A stretch of 64,000 nt of DNA, taken from the NCBI GenBank assembly GCA_963922205.1, contig CAWUHX010000322.1, forward strand, positions 186,001 to 250,000, in the 5' to 3' direction. The notes under the pieces are model-generated. The model was not told the origin of the DNA. It searched no databases and was given only the letters and a program-made list of their open reading frames with translations. This document shows, piece by piece, positions 23,301 through 35,300 of this stretch; the stretch's first letter is position 1; each line of letters starts with the position of its first letter. A program made the translations under genes and the position numbers. The stretch comes from Romanomermis culicivorax. Lineage: Eukaryota > Nematoda > Enoplea > Mermithida > Mermithidae.

Positions 23301-26300
23301 TAGTCGAATTGACTGAAATTTTTCTTTCCCAATAATTCGGCTATATATTCGTCGCCGAGCAAAGCACCCAAAGAATTTTTCCCAACGTCTCGTTCGAGCT
23401 TCGTATGATTTACTAAAGCAGGAACTAGAGCATCCGGACGCGGAAAGAAATGAGCAAACGGGCCGTCTGAAAGTAGATATGTATATAATACTTACTTAAC
23501 TATACAAATTGAAGTTACTAAGTTCTACTTTTATAGTCTTCATATTGAGAAATAATACAAATTAGCACTGTTCTTCATAGAATTTTTGCTCGAAAAATCG
23601 TTAAATATTAGTAAATATTAGGTGGCAAATTTTCTGTGCTGCTATGTGACATTGAAATGCATTCGAAAAGACTTGATCGTTTCAAGGACTAAAGGCAGCT
23701 TCCTTGATTCTTCATTACTTTTTTTTCGTTGAGACTTTTTTATTTTTCATGGCGTTATTATTAAAGAATATTTTCTGAAAAGTTGTAATGAAGGAAAATC
23801 TACTAGGACACAGTATTATTGAAATCATAAGTTAGATTTATCATTCTTTGAAAATCCAATTTTCGATTCTGGGCCTTCGATCGTGTCTATTTTATGTGGA
23901 TTGGTTTTAGTCTTGTATGAAATTAGGTGGCATAAAAACTTTTCTTTACCTCTTGCTGCATCAATTATTACAAAGAAGTCTGCTACAGTTATGCGATCAG
24001 GGCCATGTACACGTAGTTAAAAGAGCCATTGATTGATTGCAGTATCGAGATAACATTTTAGTGACGCTACGAAATTCAATTTATTCCTGATTTACAGTTT
24101 CATTATTTGTAAGCATTTCAAGAAAAATGAACTATTAAGAATAAGGAAGAAATTCGACGCCATATTGCAAAGGCTAGTGCCCTTACTTTTCAATAAACCT
24201 TCTCCATTGCCAAAAAATTCTTCCGTCCAAAGTATAGAATGCCGTGGGTCGGGTAACCTATCGTCCAACGTCATATCCCAATACGGAACACCTAATCCCG
24301 GCTCGATGGCTTGTATAGCTAGTTCGAAATTTTTTAAATACTCTCGATGATAGGGAAAAAAAGATGGACAAAAGTGGGCCGTAGGTGCGTATTCTGGAGT
24401 ATGATAGACGACCAAGATGTCGTATTTGCTCATGTTGGCGATCTTTGCGGCTTTAAGTTCGCTTATTGCCTAGAAGAAAATTTCAGGATAATAAGTTGGC
24501 ACTTACCTGAATTATCCTATCAGCTAATGTATTTCTCCGAAACAGTCAGCTACCCATCATTGACACATCTATTGTAGTTTCAATCTGATATTGGCAGGAT
24601 ACATAGGTAACCAAAGTAAAAAATTTAATCCTGGGTAAAAGCAGTTTTTGAGGAGGGTGTCTTGTGAACTTCTTCAATTAAAAAGTATAACATCGATTTC
24701 TCCATCAAATACATGTAATGGAGTCCCGAGGTCGGGCGGAGGGTCATTTACTGCTAAAAATTCTGGGGGAAAAAAATGGGATTTTTTCACTGAAAAAGTC
24801 CGAAAAATAATTAAAAAATATTCATGTTTAAAAAAAAGCAAAAAAATGTACTTATGGCGCGTAGCACTGAGAAAAGTGACATTCTAAACCATTTTTTGTT
24901 CAAAAATGATTATTTACATGAAAAAATTGAAATTTTCCGGTATTTTTCTGACCGAAAGTATGGAGTTCCCATCCCAATGTCAAAATGGGACTTGGTGTAA
25001 ATAAAGAAATATATAAAGAGAATGAAAGGACCTAATCAGTCACTCCCTAATTCACCTAATCAGGCCCGAACCTTAGGTAGAAACAGTTTGCAACAGTTCG
25101 GTCTGTCCCAATCTCAACAAAACGATCAGCTGCTTTTGTTCCAAAGAACTGAAGATGATCAGATAACTCTCTGAGCTCAGGTAACTTCCAATCAATGGGT
25201 AAAACTGAGAAGTCAGGCCGTGAATTGAGTTGCAAATGTAGACTTGCATGCAGTGTGGCTCTCCAGAAATCTGGGATCTAACCTGCATTATCTCTGCTGC
25301 GAGGATAACAATAATTGTCCAGGCAGGGGACGTTGTATTTGGGCGTAAACTCCACAAATATAAAATCAATAATACAAAATGTATAAAGGCCAGTCTGGCT
25401 CACCGATTTCTTCACAAAATAAATAAAAAAACATAGAATGACCACAAACGTAAACGTTCAGGCCTTTTATGCACGACGTCCATGCAAATCTGCATTGACA
25501 CAAATTGGGTCAACTTTGGCTAATTTGCACAACCATGAGATAGACTATGTCCATCTCCAACATCTCTCAAGCCTTGAAACTGACCAATGGAAGGTTAAAA
25601 AGATCCATATTACACCGCCATGAATTTCTGGACCTTTTGAGGACCTCTTTCACCCAACACGGTTTTCTGAATCTTTTTGGTCATTCTGGCCCCCTTGCGG
25701 AAAGCTTTCCGAATGACCACCTTCTTACATCAAGTCCTTTTCACAGGCATACTGGAATATCCACAAGACTATCCAGGTGCACAACCTCTTAGTCTGGATG
25801 CCAATGGATCAATGACTCAGCATTGACTCGACTTTTGATGACATACTGCACAATCCACTTTGACAATATCACAAAAAATCAAAATTTCTGCCAGCATCAT
25901 TGATTGACAAATAAAAAAAACAAAAAGAAAAAATAAGGCAAGATTTAAACCAAGATTAAGTGAAGAAATAAATTTTTCACATACCGGGTTTTTGGTCATG
26001 TGAGGTACAAAACAAATATAAAATTATGCAACAATTAAGGATTTTTTTTTTGTTATTTTTTGTTTTGTAATTTTTTTTGTATTTCTGTGACTTTGTATTT
26101 TTTTGTATCTTTGTCCTTTTTGAGAAAAATAAATGCAAAAAATGATATTTTTGGGCCAAAATTTTATGCGGCTATTATTTACTGTTGCATCCGGCAACCT
26201 CCTTGCGCTCTTCTATGGCCTCCACCATGACCTCCATAAGGCCTCCATACCCATTGGCCATGCTGGCCACCTCTACCTTGTGCCTGCAGCACAGCACCTC

Positions 26301-29300
26301 TGCGACACGCAGCCCCACAACCACCCTGGTTGGGGTTGTGGAACTGAAATTGACTTCTCCCGTGGTTACCAATCTTTTGCACCTTTTCTTGTGTAATTGG
26401 TGGTAATTCTTGGCTTCCTTGGCCTTGACCTTGAGCTCCGGGTACGTTCAAAGCTTCGCCAGTTTTTCCATCCTGAGCTGTCTGAACTGGCACTCCTTTT
26501 GGCACCCATCACTCAAACCTAGTAATTACTACTCAGCATCACCAATCGAAAGGCTCTACTCTTTTACTCTTTAACACACATTTCCAGACCCTTTTTAACT
26601 TACTTTACCCATTTATAGCATTTGATTTTCGGAACTCTAGCACTTTTGTGCAAAAACACTGCAAAAATTTGTAACCTTCGAAATTTTGAAGCGGGAACTT
26701 GATATTTAGCATTTCTGGCCATTGGGTGTCCCTTTATAGGAGCCAAAATTGATAGGCAAAAATATGAGAAATTAGGTGCTTTTCACTCTAACCCAACACA
26801 CCTTTGCTACTCAATTAGCGCTAATCAATCACAAACTTGATCTCCACAGCTGATCCCTGCTAATCCCCCTCTTTGCAGCTTTGCAGAAACCAGAGAGCGT
26901 GGGAATGGCATTGTCTCCCCTAATCAGCTCACCAAATTCGACCCGAGTCTTTTTTGGATCACCTAGGCTCAGCTTTGCCATCCCCTCTTGCTAAACTTCT
27001 CTCTCTTGTACTCAAAACTCAGTTGGTAGCCCATCCTAGAAGGAGAACAGAGATAGCCTTGGAAGACACCCCTGACGAGCTTGACCTCTACTCACTACTC
27101 ATCTAACTATTTACAAATTAAAATATTTATCTTACCATCAACCAAAAAAGCAGTTATTCTGCTGTGGATGCGGCATCCTAGACTGGACATCGTCATCCAT
27201 CATACTGTACGTACATGTACACTCATTTTGCGTATCCATTTCCGATTTTCTGAGCCTGTATGCTTTCATAAATATTTTTAAAAATTTAAAATTTGTAGCT
27301 GTGAAAATTAGACATACGTAAAAAGATATACAGTCTATTTCCTTTTGGCTGCAAATTACCTCATGGGGGGGGGTTCCTTTCAATAAAAACTCTCGAAAAA
27401 ATTTGAAAATGTGACAGTGAGCACAGGACACAACTTTTGAAAATATTTGAATAATTTGGAGTTGTTAACCAAGAATGTGTAGAATGAAAAATTTATGAAA
27501 ATGGGTCATTCACTTCAAAAGCTCTTCCCCCATTCCATTAAAACACAACCTATATGTCAGAAATATTTAAAACAGATTTCAACCATTACAAAACACATTA
27601 AGAATAAGTTTTTATTAAAAAATACAAAATATACACAAAGAAATGGACAGATTCCCCAAAGCTACCGATGGCTCCTCTTTGTTTTGCACTAATTTTGAAG
27701 GTACAGTAAGACTGTATGATCGATTTTTTGTGTAATTCTGTCATCTTGTAGCCTCATAGCAAAAAATTTTCAGCCTACTTGCTGAAACCTTTTACCACAG
27801 CAAAAGATTATCATAACATGCTATAGTTATCACGTTATCTTCCAATCTTGAAACATCAGTGATAACGTAGGGCCCTTCCCAAGTTAAGCCCAATTTCTTG
27901 TGCTTTTCAACTTTAAGAAGAACCCAATGTTTTTCTTTAGAAACTGAGATTTTAATTTTCTTGTTGAAATATCTCTTGCTAGCTTCCGCTGCTTTCTGAA
28001 TATTTTTGGCAATAATACCAGAAAGCCTCATTAAGTGATCAGTTAGGATGAATTTGTATGCCTCATAATTCATGGGCATTACTATTTTGTGTGCTTTGGT
28101 CAAATTCATCCCAAACTTTCCTCATGTCTCCTTAACAACGCAAATGGCGATGATTTCGTCACGGCGTGTGGGGTTGCATTATAAGAAAAGACCACTGATT
28201 TGAGATATCTTTGCCAGCTATCAGGTTCACCAATTGCTACTTTTCTCAGCTATTTTATTAGAGTTTGATTAAATCTTACTACCATACCATTACTTTGCCG
28301 ATGATAAGCAGTAGTGAAGATCTTCTTGCACTCTAATAATTCACAAACTGATTTCATTAAATCCGAAGTAAAACAAGATCCATTATGACTTAGGAGTTTC
28401 ATGGGTGTTCCATGTCTAAATATTATAGCTTCTAAGAATGCATTCACTACTGAATTTGCTGATTGATCTGGGATCATATCAGCTTCAACCCATTTCGTGA
28501 AATAGTCCTGAAAAACTACAACATGAGGCATTCTTTCTCCCATTGGCAGAATTCCTACTTCATCTACAGATACAATGTCAAATGGACTTTGTGGCATAAT
28601 GGGTATCACTGGAGGAATGGATGGCTTTCCTACACTTGCCATTTGACAGACAAGGCAGTATTTTATCTATTTTCTGACATCTTTTTCCATACCAGGCCAC
28701 CAATAATGTCCTTTTATGACACTCAGAGTTCTTTTGAAACCCTGATGTGTCATTATTACAGCACCATGATGCTGATGCAGCACAGAGTCCTTGACGTTTG
28801 TTGGTACAATCAATAAATTCTCGCTTCATGCCTCAGTTTCCCTATACAATACACCATTTTCTTCATAGAACCCACTATGATACTTATTGGTGCTATTTGC
28901 ACCGAATCAATCCCAGATTGGCTTTAAGCTTTCATCTGCTTTTTGCAGTTTGCTCATCAAGTCATCTGGAATCAGGTCAATAGATATCTCTTTATCACCT
29001 GATGTTCCTGGTTCATAAAATTCCACTTCCTTTGCAGGGTATAACTACTGCACTTTGTCTTGTTCCTTAGGTATCACAGATTGATCAGTTTCTTGATTTT
29101 CTTTCTGCCTCTTTTACAGAACTCGAGCATTGCTTCAGGTTACCACTGCTTCTACTCCTTTGGACTACTCTCTTTCATCCCCAGGACTAATTTGATCATC
29201 CTCTTCCTTCTCTTTTTTGTGGGATTTATTCTCCTCCCAATTGTTGATCCTCTCCGCCAGCAAGGAAAATTGTTGTTGTTCTTTTATTCCTTCAATATCA

Positions 29301-32300
29301 GAAGAGACAACATCTGATTTGAACATACTCTCCCTCTTTGGTGGTGATTTCACCGTATCCTCCGACTCGTCCTTTCTAGACAGAAAGTCAGCCATAGCAT
29401 TCTGTCTACCTGGCACATATTCTAACTTGTGGTTGTACTGATTTATTATGGCATACCACCATTTCAATTTGTCATTTGTTGTAGTATTGACTTTCATTGA
29501 TAACAGTGGTTTGTGCTCTGTCTTAATCGGCACTTTCTGCTGCAATAAATAGTGCCGATAGATTTTGAGGCCATAGATAATCGCAAGGCACTCCCTTTCT
29601 GTAGCACACCACTTTTTCTCATCCTCCTTTAGCACTCTGTTATTATATGCTATAACCCAATGATCATCTCCAGACTCCTGATATAGAATAGCCCCTAATG
29701 CTGTTCCACTGGCATCAGTTTGTAAAATGAATTCAGCTGAGCCATTTGCATTAAATGCTTTGTGATGATCCTCCGTGATGAGCCATTTATTCATTTTCTT
29801 GGCCATCAGCTGATACAAACATTTTGCATGCTGTGCCAAATTTGGTATAAATTTCTTACACCACTGGAGCATTCCAAGAAACCTTTGCATATGCTTGACT
29901 GAGTCTGGGAATTCAAACTCCTTTATAGCTTGCACCTTTTTCAGATCAGGCAAAACTCCATTGGAATCCAAAATAAGACCAAGAAAATGAACTTTCTTTG
30001 GAAGGAATTCACATTTTTCCAGTATAAGTGTAAGCTTGGCTCATCTCAGAGAATCTAGGACTAATTTCAAATTCTCTATATGTTCTTAAAATGTATTTGA
30101 GAACACCATGATATTGTCTATATATACTAGACATATCTTCTACTCATGAGGATCTAGGATTCTCTCCATCATCTTCTGGAACTTAGCTGGTGCATTTTTC
30201 AGTCCAAAAGGCATTACCTTGAATTGAAATAACCCTTCTTAGCATAAGGAAGCAGTCTTTTCTTTACTGCCCTCTTCTATTGGCACTTGCCAATAACTGA
30301 ACTTGAGGTCAAGAGTCATATAAAATTTTGCTCTCCCAAGGCAGTCCAATCCATTCTCAGTATTGGATATCGATCATCTTTTGTTACCTCGTTCAAGCGT
30401 TTGAAATCCACAACCCCCCTGAGCGACCCATCTTTCTTCTCTACTAGGAATAATAGCGCCGCCCTAGGTGATCTGGATGGCTCTATGACTCCTTTATCCA
30501 GCATTTATCCTTTACCCAGCTGATGTATGGTCTCCTTTCAATGGCATCTCTGTAGTAATGCTTCACCCTAGGACTAGCCTCACTTGTGTCAATGTTACAA
30601 GTTAAATGCAGAGCTGTTGTCAGAGGATCATGAGGTAGGCTAAATACATCTCTATATTTCAGGAGTTGCCCTATCATCATCACTTTCTGTTACTCTGATA
30701 TTGTAGCTTTCGAGGTCATTTTATACAATGCTTCCAGAAACACAATTCCATTGAATTTTGATTCCTTGGCATCTAAAACACCCTTGAGGCTATTTACTTT
30801 ACAGTCTTTTCACTTGTAAAACCAACACATTTGACTCTTCTTTTAATACAGAGTTACAGTAGCCAAAAACTTGATTAGGTTCTATCAGGCATTGGGAACC
30901 CATATTATTTGGAATCATCAATAAAAAGTCTTCCTTTAAGCTGTCAACTATAGTATTATTCACTCTGAATTTCATTTCTTAATCATCCCCTTCAATGATG
31001 ATTCCATTTATTTTATTTTCCGAGGATTTATTCCACAATTTAGCTTTTACTAGTTGGTCTGTTCCGTCTGGGATGTAAATTCTGTTACATGCCACAACAG
31101 GAGCAAGATCTTCCAGCTGCTGAATTGTCAAACTTTCATCTTCTTCAATAGGTTTTTCTTCACTTGATACTGCCATCATCTGATTATGCATCCCAACAAT
31201 TGGAATCACTTTCTGATCATATGTTAATGAATCAATACTCTTCTTTCCACCTATCATTGTCATTGAACCTTTTCTAAAATCTATTATTGTATTGAGTTTC
31301 AGATGTGCTAGGAAGTCTGTTCCCAATATCAAATCCTCTGCAGACCCTGGTATAATGATAGCCTTGACTAGAAAACATCCATAATCACAATCCATTTGAA
31401 ATTGAATGTAACCATGTGCACTCACTACTTTACCATTGGCAACAGTGACTTTCAGGATCTTAGGGTATGCCGTATACTTCAGTCCAAGTGATTTTTTTAA
31501 GAAATCACCCGACATGATGGAACACTGAGCTCCCGTATCAATCAGTGCCTTTGCAGCAGTGAAACACACAGTTACCTTAATGTGAAATGGTTGCATTCTA
31601 GGGTATCCCGCTAATACTTCCAGTTCATTTGCAGTCCCCTTTCTACCATACTTGGCACTGCATTCCAACTTTGGCACATTTTCCTCTTTTTCTATGACAC
31701 AATTGTGTAGACTACAGTTTCATCTCCATCATCCGTTCTTTCTGTACACTATTGACACCACTAATCAACAGTTGATCTGTCTGCCTGGAGGCTTGTGACT
31801 GATTAACTACCTTTTGCGGAGTCAATGGAGTACTGGAACTTGGACTTGAGATTATTGGTTGTTGATCCATTACATTTGGTCTTTGTAACATCAGCTGGGT
31901 GGAAGCCTGTAGCAACCTCATATGATCCCTGAGCTTCTTCAACTTACAGTACTCCTGGAATTCAGCATATTCTTGCAAACTTTCTGCCTCATCCTTAGGA
32001 TACAAAACTTGATAAGCTTCCCTTTCACCTTTGTTATCATAATGTCCTTTATTGCCACTGTAATTTCTTTTTCCTCAGAAATTTCCAAAACTTTCTCTAG
32101 GATTTCCTCTTCCAAAACTTTTTCCACTATTTCCACAATTTCGCAAGCCCTTATAATAATTCAAGGTCCTACAGTCAATTGTGTTGTGGTTGTTATTTTT
32201 GTGTAATTACACTATTTTCACTGCTGAAAATCTAGTTGACTTTTTGTTTTCACTTTATCAACTTTCAGAGTTAAAGCAGTTATGGCTTTCTCTTGGGCTT

Positions 32301-35300
32301 TGGCAGAGTTTCTAATTTCTTCATAACACTGTGCCATCTTGCTAAATTCTTTAGATAAAGCTACTATGAGTGAATCTTTTTTTGGCTCCTCAAAAGGCTG
32401 TTGCCGAAGCATTATGGCTTGTTGGGGAGGTAATTCAAGTACTTCTTCCTCAGCTATATCTATTAACTGATTTTGCGAAGATTGTATGGGAGTTTGCCTT
32501 TCTGTGTTTGGTCTTCTGAAGTCCCTATTATGCTTTTGGGTGCTTTCATAAGGTTTTTGGATTACATTCCCATCAGCTTGCTGCTCCTCAGCAATCTCTG
32601 CTTGTGCACTGTTTATCATCACAGGCTGCTTTCTTAGCCCAAATGTTCCAATTGCATTTCTGTACTTTAACTCAATCTCATAGACTGCTTGGGAAAGATC
32701 ATACCAATTTTTGAATTTTGCTATATCTTTCTGCAGTTCTAATTGATAAGTTAGAGAACTTTGATAGAAAAAGGTTTCAAAGATCACTTTGTTTTTAAAC
32801 TCCTTTGATTCACTCAGGTGAATGTGATTCACATGTGCTCCAATTGTTTTTAAAAATTTGGTCGCTGCTTCATCTAGTTCTTGTTTGATATCTATCAAAT
32901 CCCTTGTGAGCATATCCAGGTTACAATATGGAGCACAATAATTCAAAATTTTGTCTCAAGCTTCCCTATATGTCATTGACTCTTCAGCCAATTCTTTCAA
33001 CAAATCTCTTGACAATCGAGTTATCCTTCTAGCTCTACTAGGAAAGCAAGAACCTGTCTACTGGGCATATTTGATTGCAGTAATTTCGGTTTGATAGCCC
33101 TTTCTATGTCATAGACAGAGGGCCCATTAGAGTGGGATTAACCCATAAAGCTGGGTCAATCAGAATCATTGTAGGTAGGGCTGTTTCGATCAGAGAATTT
33201 TAGTAACTTCGAGTTCGAGTTCGAGTTTGGTCTTTTTGCTTTTCCGAGTTCGAGTTTAAAAATTGTTTTGAGTCGAGTTCGAGTTCGAGTAATTCACTAT
33301 TGTATATAAGCGTTCATTTTGTTACATAAATGCCAGTCAATATTATTACGCACCTGATCTGGTACAACTGAACTACATAGAACTGTTTAGCATATGTCAT
33401 AGTTACCAGTGTAGAATTTTATGCAGTCACTATTTCTGTCATACTTGCAGGTTGAAGCAGATCGTATTTTTTAATCAAATGCATTATTCTGTATTTCCAC
33501 ACTAATTATACATTTTATCTATTTAAGCAATATTTGACTTGACATCATTAATAAAATGCCTAGAAAAAGTATTATTTGGGATGGCTTTGAAGAAACAAAT
33601 GGCAATATGGCAAAGTGCAATTTTTGCAGTATGAAGCTCGCTCAATCATCTTGTTCATCTACAAAAAAAGTACACAGTCACACCAGTGGAAATTTTAATT
33701 TTGTTCTAAAACCAATCAATTTAACTTCAAAGCTCGTTTTTCTGAAATGGAACATTTGAAGAAAAAGATACAAATGGAAATGAAAAGCCAAAAAACTTTA
33801 GATGACGCATTTCAGCCAGTGAGTTTCATAGTTTATTGAAAAAATTCATTTGAAATTCGGATAATTTTCAGATAAAATAATGGATCAACAGTGATGCTCC
33901 TTCCAAAAAAAATGATAAAAAAATAGCTGAAATGATAATTTTAGATGATCTACCATTCAGCCATGTAGAAGACATTGGTTTGATGGCCCTTATGAAGGAA
34001 GTAAGATAAGAAATATGAATCAAGTTTTTGTTTAAGTTGGTGTGTGCCAATTATCTATATACAGCTACTCATGTAGAGAACTGTTATATACTATGATTTC
34101 TTCAGATTATTCCTTCATATAACTTGAAATCGCGCTGCTTCTACACAGAAAAAGTAGAGGAAGTATATATGAAATTGCGAGAAAAAGGTAAATTAGAAAT
34201 TCAAACTTTCATCTATAACGGAGTATCTTTTATGACTGATATTTGGTCGAATCTGACGGAATTGCTGTTAAGGTAAATATGCATTACATCTATTCAAATA
34301 TATAGCTTATTTTTTGGCGATTAAATCAATCATTGCCTTTACCTTTTCTATTTTTAGCTTGACTTTGCATGGAGATGAATAAAATGTTTGGGAAATTATG
34401 TTACTTATGACATATCTGTATCTTAAACACTAAGCAGGATTTCTTAATTCCATTATATTCTAAAGTTTAAACTCGAAAAGAACTCGAAATAATGGTTGAA
34501 AAAAATCGAGTTCGAGTTCGAGTTTTAAATTTCCAAGTTTTCGAGTTGCCAAAATTGTCGAGTTTTAATCGAGTTCGAGTACTTGAAACAGCCCTAATTG
34601 TAGGCATAACTTGCTGCCAGACCTTTAGGTTCTCATACCTAATACAACTGCTTTGTTGTGATATGGTTGGATTTATCAGACTCAGGTTTTTTTATGCCTT
34701 CATCAAAACCACAACTGCTCACTCTCTGCTCTACCTTTGAGTTTGTGGGCAAATGAGGCACTGCTCTTTAGGACCTAGACTTGACTTTTGGTCTTTCCCT
34801 CTAAAGTCATTCTAAAGAGTGATACCATCATTTTGCCACACCAACTCTTCTCGAGATTTCTCAAACTTTAATGCACCACCTTGTTCCATACAGCCAGCAT
34901 TGCTTTGCCTCGGTTCATTTGCCTTACTGGCTTTCTGTGAACCATTATTAGCAATGTTGGTGAATATACTATCATACACTTCTAACATGTTTATGATCTG
35001 GTCCAATTTTTCCTCCATCCAGCTCCTGCGAGGATTTTCCTGGTGCTCTTCTCATTCATTATCCCAATACCATGGCAAGTATCAAATAATTGAGGGGGTT
35101 CATTCATTGGCTGGTGCTGATGTTGATTCATAACCGAAATGTTCATCTTCAGCATAGTATGTGCTGGTCCCATAATGGGCAGTTGTAATAAATTCTCTCT
35201 CTTGAGGAGGTTTATCGACGACAATTTTTTGAATAAATGATCTTGATTCACCAATAATATTGTGTCATTGGCCTTCCTTTCATCAGCTGTCAAGGTCGTA

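Noticed and set aside
26175-26372. Alternative-frame ORFs in the Gly-rich part of the retroelement
   Set aside because: Frames overlap one another in a biased-composition stretch; only one is listed, at low confidence.
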